Shown here one piece after another: positions 18,935-25,449 of a DNA stretch of 33,249 nucleotides (position 1 is the first letter of the stretch; each line of letters starts with the position of its first letter). Position numbers and translations under genes: made by a program. The notes under the pieces are model-generated. The model had not been told where the DNA came from and made no database searches. It saw nothing but the letters and a program-made list of their open reading frames with translations. Origin of the DNA: a virus; IMG/VR virus record IMGVR_UViG_3300011114_000818, positions 1 through 33,249 of that record. One strand, written 5' to 3'.

Positions 18935-19109
18935 GTGCCGAGATTGCTTGGGTAAGAAAAAGATCCGTTATGAATTTGATGATGGCTACATCGTTAAATG
19001 GTGCTTAAAGTGTACACCGGATGCACCAAAAGAACCCCTTGAAGTAATTGAGAACATTGATTACTGGAAATTTGAAAATTTGCTTCAGTTAGGTATTTAT
19101 AAACACTGA
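18915..19109 (+). CDS. Small zinc-ribbon protein
   Basis: A 64-residue protein overlapping SSB. Two CxxC pairs (CRDC and CLKC) separated by a beta-like stretch KKKIRYEFDDGYIVKW form a probable zinc ribbon. The C-terminus is mixed. It could bind nucleic acid or act as a transcription or replication accessory. A terminator follows 41 bases later. Confidence 0.7.
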   Translation: MKTFRSKCRDCLGKKKIRYEFDDGYIVKWCLKCTPDAPKEPLEVIENIDYWKFENLLQLGIYKH

Positions 19110-19150
19110 ATGACGGTGTACTGGTTTCCTAACGATGAGAAGCGATGAAG

Positions 19151-19184
19151 CCCTGACTGGTCAAAAACGGCTAGTCAGGGTTTT
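19151..19184 (+). terminator. Terminator before the endolysin gene
   Basis: CCCTGACTGGTC and GGCTAGTCAGGG form 12 pairs (two wobble) around AAAAAC, followed by TTTT. It ends the ERF-SSB transcript, so the endolysin gene is expressed by read-through or its own signal. Its A-rich tail runs into the AAAAAGGGG ribosome site of the endolysin. Confidence 0.8.
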
Positions 19185-19193
19185 AAAAAGGGG

Positions 19194-19643
19194 TTGAAAT
19201 TGAACTTTAAACCAGAAGACAAGATCAGCCGATATTTTACTTATAAAGAAGCCCTGTGGCTTCCTTCTTGGGGTCGCATGGCGTCAGAAATTGACGGTCT
19301 TGATCCTGCCGTACTTCATCGCTTAAAAGGTCTATTCACCCTGATGGATCACGTCCGAGACCATTTTAACGCACCCATTCACGTCCACTGCGCCTATCGG
19401 CCTATGGAATACAACGCGCTGGTTAACGGTGCTAAGGCAAGCGCACACCTTGCAGACCGAGACATGCTGGCGGCTGTGGATTTTGATGTAAAAGGAATTA
19501 CCTGTCAGAAAACAATCGTCCGCATCCTTAACTCAAATTTGCTAGATACTTTTAAAATGCGCATGGAAAACAACGGACCTAATCCAGCGTGGATTCATAT
19601 AGACACTAAACCTTGCGCCAAAGATCGCTATTTTATCCCTTAA
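19194..19643 (+). CDS. Endolysin, M15-type peptidase
   Basis: A 149-residue protein of the M15 (VanY/DUF882-like) fold that should cut the peptide part of peptidoglycan. Metal and catalytic motifs are HCAYRP at 65-70, SAHLADRDMLAAVDFD at 83-98 (His 85 and Asp 96, with an insertion compared with the usual SxHxxGxAxD) and WIHID at 133-137 (His 135). There is no signal peptide, so release depends on a holin. The start is non-ATG: TTG 19194 lies directly against the AAGGGG box, and TTG 19200 has better spacing. It meets the lipoprotein gene tail to tail with adjacent stop codons. Confidence 0.85.
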   Translation: MKLNFKPEDKISRYFTYKEALWLPSWGRMASEIDGLDPAVLHRLKGLFTLMDHVRDHFNAPIHVHCAYRPMEYNALVNGAKASAHLADRDMLAAVDFDVKGITCQKTIVRILNSNLLDTFKMRMENNGPNPAWIHIDTKPCAKDRYFIP

Positions 19644-19871
19644 TTACTTTTTGGAACAAGCATTAAGCAGCTTTTGAGCGTCGTCTGGCGTAAATGCAAT
19701 ATAGCCATTGGAGTCCTCAAACTTAACAAAAGACTCCTTCTCAGTGCGCTTGTTATAGCACTGAAAACCACCTCGTTGAGGATCACTCACGCACACTTCA
19801 ACCTCAACCCCACTAATGCAGCCGCTACTTAGGCATGCGAGAAAGAGCGTTAGCAATAGCCTTCGCAGCAT
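19644..19871 (-). CDS. Small outer-membrane lipoprotein (o-spanin-like)
   Basis: A 75-residue protein. I chose ATG 19871 (AGGA eight bases upstream) because it gives a standard lipoprotein signal, LRRLLLTLFLACLSSGC, with lipobox LSSGC and lipidated Cys 18. Three more Cys follow in a short periplasmic part. It starts inside the neighbouring membrane-protein gene in another frame, the nested arrangement typical of Rz/Rz1 spanins. It should act in the last step of lysis. The partner is not a classical coiled-coil i-spanin, so the spanin call is tentative. Confidence 0.65.
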   Translation of the reverse strand: MLRRLLLTLFLACLSSGCISGVEVEVCVSDPQRGGFQCYNKRTEKESFVKFEDSNGYIAFTPDDAQKLLNACSKK

Positions 19872-20034
19872 CTTTATGTTCCTGTTCAGTTTGCGCTGTC
19901 TTAGCTGCCACAATCCCTTCAGATAACTTGGCAAAATAGGTCGCAGGATCGCCATTAGACACCTTCATGACGTACGCCCAAATATCGCGCAGCAGGTTAA
20001 TCAGTACTGGGAGTGCTCCAATGAGTGCTAACAT
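19825..20034 (-). CDS. Small membrane protein of the lysis cassette
   Basis: A 69-residue protein with an N-terminal hydrophobic helix (LALIGALPVLINLLRDIWAY) and a charged helical C-terminus (KTAQTEQEHKDAAKAIANAL). It follows the 55-residue gene with one base between stop and start and has no ribosome site of its own. That suggests coupled translation. It could be an i-spanin-like or holin-partner protein. The lipoprotein gene begins within it. Confidence 0.65.
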   Translation of the reverse strand: MLALIGALPVLINLLRDIWAYVMKVSNGDPATYFAKLSEGIVAAKTAQTEQEHKDAAKAIANALSRMPK

Positions 20035-20035
20035 G

Positions 20036-20203
20036 TCACAGAGGAGGGAGAGCTTGAGCGCCCACAGTTTGAAGAATACGAATAAGCGCTTTAGTAATTC
20101 CGCCTGTTTCAGGGCACCAAAATGCCAATAACTCAGAAAGAACTAACAAAGTAGTGAGTACTTTACCGGGATTGTTTTTAACTAATTCTAATGCTTTTTT
20201 CAT
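20036..20203 (-). CDS. Holin-like small membrane protein
   Basis: A 55-residue protein (KKALELVKNNPGKVLTTLLV, LSELLAFWCPETGGI...). It has one central hydrophobic segment, a positive N-terminus and a good ribosome site (AGGGGG seven bases before ATG). It is the first gene of a leftward cassette with a membrane protein and a lipoprotein, opposite the endolysin, so a holin or pinholin role is likely. No sequence family is recognised with certainty. Confidence 0.6.
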   Translation of the reverse strand: MKKALELVKNNPGKVLTTLLVLSELLAFWCPETGGITKALIRILQTVGAQALPPL

Positions 20204-20214
20204 CAAATACCCCC

Positions 20215-20228
20215 TGTTAAAATTAACA
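20215..20228. promoter_or_regulatory. Operator-like palindrome between divergent genes
   Basis: TGTTAA-AA-TTAACA, a six-base inverted repeat with a two-base centre, lies just upstream of the holin-like gene and between it and the rightward RusA unit. Such a site could bind a dimeric regulator. No regulator with matching sites was identified in the window. Confidence 0.3.
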
Positions 20229-20276
20229 TATCAAACAGAATTTGAAAAACAAATCATTTCATGATGCACTGCGCTT

Positions 20277-20375
20277 ATGTTTATGGACCCAAAAATCGCT
20301 CGGGGTGTTTTTTTTGTGTGCATGTCGATCATGCTCATGTTGTTGATCTATCTTTTGTCGGTCGCTGATGGATAA
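20277..20375 (+). CDS. Possible 32-residue membrane peptide upstream of RusA
   Basis: A short frame MFMDPKIARGVFFVCMSIML and on, with one hydrophobic helix. It ends eight bases inside the RusA gene, giving an ATGGATAA overlap that suggests coupling. The ribosome site is weak. It could be a second holin-like peptide or a chance frame. Confidence 0.35.
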   Translation: MFMDPKIARGVFFVCMSIMLMLLIYLLSVADG

Positions 20376-20733
20376 ATACAGAATTGAATTTAAACTAAGC
20401 TACTTACCAAAACTTCCTAATCAACTTTTGATGTCTCATTGGCGCATTAAACAAAAGGAAATTCAACTTGCCCACCGCATGGTATACGGCGCGACGATGA
20501 AAAAAAGGCCCTTTGCACCATTGGAAAAGGTCCGACTCACTTATATTCGTGTGTCGGCTCGTGAGCCAGATCATGATAACCTAATCTTTAGTTTTAAACA
20601 CGTGCAAGACGGTTTGGTTAAAGCCCGCATTTTAAAGGACGATAAACCTAGCGTCATCATTGATTCTCACTATTCGTGGAAAAAGGGCCCTCAAAAGACG
20701 GGCCACGTTCTCATTACGATCGAAGAAATCTAA
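20368..20733 (+). CDS. rusA: RusA-type Holliday junction resolvase
   Basis: A 121-residue protein. The RusA-family metal centre is visible in REPDHDNLIFSFKHVQDGLV (Asp 68, Asp 70 and Asp 81) and ILKDDKPSVI (Asp 91 and 92), the expected spacing. It resolves branched DNA before packaging and fits the ERF/SSB recombination system. Its stop overlaps the stop of the convergent 108-residue gene by four bases. Confidence 0.92.
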   Translation: MDKYRIEFKLSYLPKLPNQLLMSHWRIKQKEIQLAHRMVYGATMKKRPFAPLEKVRLTYIRVSAREPDHDNLIFSFKHVQDGLVKARILKDDKPSVIIDSHYSWKKGPQKTGHVLITIEEI

Positions 20734-21056
20734 AATCCTTGGCTGTTAATATTGACCGTAATTGTCCCAGTACCAGCGGAAGCGGTCCAGGATGCCCGAA
20801 CAAACTGGTAACTCGTCTGAGTGGTCGGGATCATCGTCACAGCGGAATTAGACACGCTAGCGGTAGCCACCGTGCTCCAATTGGTGGGAGATGTAAGGTC
20901 ATTAGATCCTTGCAACGCCAAGGTTCCAGAGATGCCCGACGTGCTAAAAAAGCACTGAAGGGAAGCTGCATAGATCTGCCCACAATTCAATGCCGCGCTG
21001 ACTTGATTGGTTGCTGCATTTTTAGCATTGATAATCGTCTGGCTTAAATTACGCAT
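20730..21056 (-). CDS. Small structural protein of the tail fibre cluster
   Basis: A 108-residue beta-rich protein (SGTLALQGSNDLTSPTNWST; FVRASWTASAGTGTITVNIN). Its C-terminal pattern 'A-W-T-x-S-x-G-x-G-x-x-x-V' recurs in the 25020..25388 protein (LRAVWTPTSGSGVLNVFVSA), so the two probably share a fold and a role on the virion surface. It is the last gene of the leftward fibre series. Confidence 0.65.
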   Translation of the reverse strand: MRNLSQTIINAKNAATNQVSAALNCGQIYAASLQCFFSTSGISGTLALQGSNDLTSPTNWSTVATASVSNSAVTMIPTTQTSYQFVRASWTASAGTGTITVNINSQGF

Positions 21057-21372
21057 TGGACACCTCGGGTTTTGGATATTTAGCTTTTACAGCTTTGCAA
21101 TCTGCAATGTATTTTTCGATTTGAACCGGATCATTTTTAACAATGCCGTCTAAATAATCAGCCATCGAAGGATATTCCGCTGCTCGTTTGGCGTGGCATT
21201 GCTCAAGTAAATAAACGGCGTCTTGATCTAAATCAATGACCTCAATAGTATAAGAACCTTCTTCACCCCAAGCTTTTGATAATTGGCATTCCTCAATCCA
21301 CTGGGTGGGATCTTCCATGTCCGCGCCGTGAGTTTGGATACCTTCCGAATTTCTAACTATGACTCGTTTCAT
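21049..21372 (-). CDS. Possible tail fibre assembly or accessory protein
   Basis: A 107-residue, acidic, mostly helical protein (AEYPSMADYLDGIVKNDPVQ, then IEKYIADCKAVKAKYPKPEV). Proteins with this pattern are found after tail fibre genes in many phages, where they may act as fibre chaperones; this is memory of context, not a proven function. Overlaps both neighbours by a few bases. Confidence 0.55.
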   Translation of the reverse strand: MKRVIVRNSEGIQTHGADMEDPTQWIEECQLSKAWGEEGSYTIEVIDLDQDAVYLLEQCHAKRAAEYPSMADYLDGIVKNDPVQIEKYIADCKAVKAKYPKPEVSNA

Positions 21373-23435
21373 TAGTTACCTACCCTTGCAATCGAAATAA
21401 AATTGTCAGTTGTTGCATTGGAAAGTGTTGTAGAACCCGAACCCACGTTCATATAGATTTGTATCGTATCGCCTGCATTGCAATTAACTATATTATTTCC
21501 GGTTACCCAAGCCCGGGTTGTTCCAAGCACATAGTTATATCCCAGCGTATTAACGGATGAACCATTTTTATATAAATAAAGTTGTAAATTGTTTGCAACT
21601 GCAAACGCTGTGGAGGCCGTTAAAATTGTGGCCGAAACTAAATATTTGCCAGAAACTGGAACTGTATAAGTTCCGTTTACGTTCATGGCTGAGTGAGAAT
21701 CAAAAACCTTAGTCGGCCAAGGCACAACTGTTGAAGAGCTGGTGATTGAAGTTCCAGCGCCGTTGCCGTAGGCTGCGTTTACCGACTCCGTCGCTGTAAC
21801 GACTGCGGGGCCGCTAATTCTACTTGCACTCAAATTCGTTGCCCCTGTTGCTCCTGATGTTGCGGTCAATGTTGAAACTGAATTATTTCCAGCACCAAAT
21901 AAGTATAATTCAACATAATCGCCCGCATTAAGCGAAATAGTATCAACAACCGTTACACCTAAAGAAACACCGTTTGCAGCAGGAAACAACGCGCCTGCTG
22001 ATGAAATGGTTCCATTTTTATAAAGAGCCGCAGAATAAGAGTTATTTAAAACATTCGTTCCAGCAACAATAATAGTGCCGTTAAATTGATAGAATCCAGA
22101 TATTCCGCAAACGTAACGATTATTTGTAGTTGAAAAAGCACTATTGGTATCGTAATTCGTGGTGTTTAAATTAATCTTCACATACGAGTTATTCGTATTG
22201 ATACCCGTTTGATTAGCACTTAAATAAGCGCGAGTTGAAATCACACGAGTATCGGTATCCGATGAACTAACGCTGTTAGAGCTCCAACCTACAATCGGTA
22301 CCCACGCTTTAATTTGAATAGTAAAATTAGTAGAGGAAAAATTTGCCGCTAAGCTAGATCCCACTGGGTATTGTTGAAGTGCTGTATTTGTATCTGCATT
22401 TCCCGCAATGGTAGTTGAATTGTACGGGAAAAAGCTAATTTTACCCGAGTAATTAACATTACCAGTACTAGTATTTCCAAACCAACCCCAACCAATTTGA
22501 GAACCTCCATAAGACAAAATAGAAGCAGTTGGAAGTGTAGCAGGTAAATTTACTTTATTAGTGTCAATTGAAAAACCAGGAGGAAGAGAAAACAAATAGG
22601 CGCCAGAACCAGCGGTGCCTGCTGAAGTTTGGTTATAATTAAAAGTGATTTCCATCGTGTCGCCGACACGACGATATTTAGCTACATTGGTAAATTGAGT
22701 TCCAAAAGTAGGATTTGATGTGGTGCCTGTAATCGTCATCGTATAAGTCTTCCAATCATCCATGGCAGGAGCTTGCATGGTGACTTGCGGTCCGACTTGG
22801 AACGAGTCAAAATAAAGTGTGATTGCACCCGATGTAGCATTGACGTTGTAAACAATGAACCGGATAGACGCCGTTGTCGCTCCAGTCTGGAAGGTGCCTG
22901 TAGCAATCCCAGTGCCGGAAGATTGAACAATATTAAATGCTCCAGCGACACCCAAAAATACAGAGTTGGTCACATCATAAACCGCAACACCAAAACTATT
23001 GCTAGAGGTGCCTGACCAATTAGCATTTGAAGCATTAGAAATGGCGCTATAGCTGAATTTGAATCCTAACACCTTGGCCTGATCTTCGACATCGATGGTG
23101 TAGGCTTGAGAGGCCAACATATTTCCGGCTGTCGTTGCTGCGCTTGAAACGTAACTAAGAGAAGCTGTTCCAGCTAATTGGTTTGAAGTAACAATCGCAA
23201 TGCTCAGGTTACCCGATGCACCTGAACCGAAAGTCGGCGAGCCTGTGGGTAGACCGTTGGTCAAAGTTCCAATCGTGCCCAACGACCATCCTGTGGTTAA
23301 CTGGTTCTCAAAATTACCATAAGTGATGTAATTCTTAGGCCCATTGTAGGCAAGTAATGCACCTGTAGCCGTAAGCTCGGCATTCTGTAAGTTGTTAGCG
23401 TAGTTATTTGGACCCCATAAAACTGGTGAACCCAT
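21372..23435 (-). CDS. Tail fibre or receptor-binding protein with two C1q-like domains
   Basis: A 687-residue protein, Ser/Thr/Asn-rich. The N-terminal 230 residues look like a carbohydrate-binding beta sandwich (ITYGNFENQLTTGWSLGTIG; GAITLYFDSFQVGPQV). Then come two C1q-like modules, at about 395-540 (NRYVCGISGFYQFNGTIIVA; AALYKNG; LNAGDYVELYLFGAGN) and about 555-687 (GTYTVPVSGKYLVSATILTA; LYLYKNGSSV; CNAGDTIQIYMN). C1q-like trimeric heads occur at tips of phage fibres and bind surface sugars or proteins. This is the strongest candidate for the host-range determinant. Confidence 0.75.
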   Translation of the reverse strand: MGSPVLWGPNNYANNLQNAELTATGALLAYNGPKNYITYGNFENQLTTGWSLGTIGTLTNGLPTGSPTFGSGASGNLSIAIVTSNQLAGTASLSYVSSAATTAGNMLASQAYTIDVEDQAKVLGFKFSYSAISNASNANWSGTSSNSFGVAVYDVTNSVFLGVAGAFNIVQSSGTGIATGTFQTGATTASIRFIVYNVNATSGAITLYFDSFQVGPQVTMQAPAMDDWKTYTMTITGTTSNPTFGTQFTNVAKYRRVGDTMEITFNYNQTSAGTAGSGAYLFSLPPGFSIDTNKVNLPATLPTASILSYGGSQIGWGWFGNTSTGNVNYSGKISFFPYNSTTIAGNADTNTALQQYPVGSSLAANFSSTNFTIQIKAWVPIVGWSSNSVSSSDTDTRVISTRAYLSANQTGINTNNSYVKINLNTTNYDTNSAFSTTNNRYVCGISGFYQFNGTIIVAGTNVLNNSYSAALYKNGTISSAGALFPAANGVSLGVTVVDTISLNAGDYVELYLFGAGNNSVSTLTATSGATGATNLSASRISGPAVVTATESVNAAYGNGAGTSITSSSTVVPWPTKVFDSHSAMNVNGTYTVPVSGKYLVSATILTASTAFAVANNLQLYLYKNGSSVNTLGYNYVLGTTRAWVTGNNIVNCNAGDTIQIYMNVGSGSTTLSNATTDNFISIARVGN

Positions 23436-23444
23436 GAGCTCTCC

Positions 23445-25019
23445 TTAGGTATAAAGATTGATAATTCCAGTTCCACTGGTCGCCGATGTGCTCACGGCTT
23501 TAACAGAAAGCCTGGTGCTCGCAGCAATTGCAAAAGGTACCTGACCGTTTCCGCCTGGATAAATCACGAATTGATTGACTTCAGATCCCGCTGCGCCCGT
23601 TGCAAAATAAAGCGCCACGCCTGAGCTATCAAAGATTTCAATCATGTTAATCGCCGACGTCGTGGATGCAACTAACTGAACGTAAGCCGCTGAAGTGACA
23701 TTGGTCGAACTATAAGTCGTTACCACTGGCGTGTTTGCTTTAGCGCGGCCCGTGGGTGCGGCAATACTCAAAGTATTATTTGGGCTCACTGCGACGACTA
23801 ACGCCGTATCGCCCGCCACCGCTGCAGTTGAAGCGGCCTTGACGGTTGCTGTATTCGTTCCATCGTTAATCTTGCTGGTTTGAGATCCCAGCGTTGTCTG
23901 ATTGGATGATGTCGCTGCGCCAGTTGGCAAAGATACCGTGCCTGAAACGTTTGAGATCGATCCAATCGTGTTGGTTCCACTTGGAAGAGAATTTAATACC
24001 GAGATTGCTCCAACCGAATGGTTGGAAATTAAATTAATCGTCGCGGTTCCGGACGTTACAGTTGTCCCGCGCATCCGAATGTACGCAAGACCTGCGACGC
24101 TCGCTTGAAAGATATTGTTAACCGAAAAAACAGACCCAATGCCACCTGAGGTAAGTGCTGCACAAGGTAGAGCACTGTAATTGGTGCCGTCCACCGAACC
24201 CTCAGAAGTGATGCTTCCTACCCACGTGCCAGAAATTTGAATCCCAACGGTTCCAGCTCCGTTTAAAGCGATTGAAACACTTTGATTGCTCGTAATAGTT
24301 CCAGTAGCAGTTGCATCTTGTTGCTGAACCAAGAGTTCGCCCGCAGAATCTAATTTTAATCCTGTTAAGTTTCCGCCGTAATTTCCTGCAATGTATGTAG
24401 CTTGAGTCGGTACAGCTGACCCGGTGTTTCCATTGGCGCTATTTGTAGCAGTTACGGTGCCTGATGAAACATTGACGTTCAACGCGTTTGAAGTCGAAGC
24501 AATGACGTTTCCCGACGCATCAACAATCTGTGTCTTTTGCGTTCCGTTTGTTTGATTGTCGCTTGTCGATCCGCCCGTAATGGGAGTCAGAGTCGTTAAC
24601 TGTGCAGCCGTTAACACTACTGGCAAACTTGAAGCCGCTAATTGCTGGCCTAAAGCAAATGACGTGCCGCCTACTTGTGACAGGTTTACAGATTGGTTAG
24701 CGCTTAATGATACTGGAATAGCGGTTCCAGATGCGTTTCCTTGAACGGTTACAAGCCCCGTTGCAGCTCCCGATCCAGCAGCCGTGGTGCCAACAACGGT
24801 CGCGTTTAAATTAGAAGCCGTTGCTTGAGTAACTGCAACGGTTGAAAGGGGAGTTAAAGTGCTAAGCTGTGCAGCGGTAAGCACCACAGGCAAACTGGAT
24901 GCTGCAAGCTGCTGGCCTAGCGTAAAAGTAGAACCGCCCACTTTAATCAAGTTAACGTCTTGCGTTCCGCTTAGCGTTATTGTTGGATTTGAAGGATATC
25001 GGATGTATAAATTAGCCAT
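23445..25019 (-). CDS. Repeat-containing virion protein, probable fibre
   Basis: A 524-residue, Ser/Thr/Val-rich protein almost without charged residues. A segment of about 30 residues is repeated (near 29-55 and 123-150): GGSTFTLGQQLAASSLPVVL and GGTSFALGQQLAASSLPVVL, each followed by TAAQL-S/T-TLTP. The C-terminal 100 residues (SAINMIEIFDSSGVALYFAT; VIYPGGNGQVPFAIAASTRL) look like a compact beta domain typical of surface virion proteins. It lies between two other fibre-cluster genes. Confidence 0.65.
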   Translation of the reverse strand: MANLYIRYPSNPTITLSGTQDVNLIKVGGSTFTLGQQLAASSLPVVLTAAQLSTLTPLSTVAVTQATASNLNATVVGTTAAGSGAATGLVTVQGNASGTAIPVSLSANQSVNLSQVGGTSFALGQQLAASSLPVVLTAAQLTTLTPITGGSTSDNQTNGTQKTQIVDASGNVIASTSNALNVNVSSGTVTATNSANGNTGSAVPTQATYIAGNYGGNLTGLKLDSAGELLVQQQDATATGTITSNQSVSIALNGAGTVGIQISGTWVGSITSEGSVDGTNYSALPCAALTSGGIGSVFSVNNIFQASVAGLAYIRMRGTTVTSGTATINLISNHSVGAISVLNSLPSGTNTIGSISNVSGTVSLPTGAATSSNQTTLGSQTSKINDGTNTATVKAASTAAVAGDTALVVAVSPNNTLSIAAPTGRAKANTPVVTTYSSTNVTSAAYVQLVASTTSAINMIEIFDSSGVALYFATGAAGSEVNQFVIYPGGNGQVPFAIAASTRLSVKAVSTSATSGTGIINLYT

Positions 25020-25388
25020 TTAAATTTCCTTTGCCGAAACAAACACGTTTAAAACGCCGCTACCGCTAGTTGGAGTCCAAACTGCACGCAAGTAAGGTGC
25101 GCTCATTTGATTACAATCAATGACCACCACACCTGCTGCTGCAATGGTTGGAACTGGATTAAGGGTTAATGGCGTCCAATTTCCTGCATTCAGTACGTTT
25201 CCGTAAGGATCTTGTAAATAATCGCCTGAAAGTTGAATTTCATAAGTTCCAGCGGGTGCGCCCGTGGAAACAAACTCAACAAGAATGTTATCCAAAAATT
25301 TGATGGTGACGACTGGGCTGGTGATGGTTGAGGCCATCGCGCCATTGGTCACAAGCTGGTAGCGTTCTAATACGTTTTTTCTAGGCAT
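25020..25388 (-). CDS. Small beta-rich virion protein
   Basis: A 122-residue protein (LVTNGAMASTITSPVVTIKF; YLRAVWTPTSGSGVLNVFVS) whose C-terminus resembles that of the 20730..21056 protein. Its stop is directly next to the 524-residue gene start. A surface or fibre-base role is likely from context. GGGG six bases upstream of ATG is its ribosome site; 61 bases before it hold no gene. Confidence 0.65.
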   Translation of the reverse strand: MPRKNVLERYQLVTNGAMASTITSPVVTIKFLDNILVEFVSTGAPAGTYEIQLSGDYLQDPYGNVLNAGNWTPLTLNPVPTIAAAGVVVIDCNQMSAPYLRAVWTPTSGSGVLNVFVSAKEI

Positions 25389-25449
25389 AAAATTCCCCGG
25401 TAGAGGTTAAGGCATGGTTAGCCCAATTCAATTATGCCCCGGATGTCGT

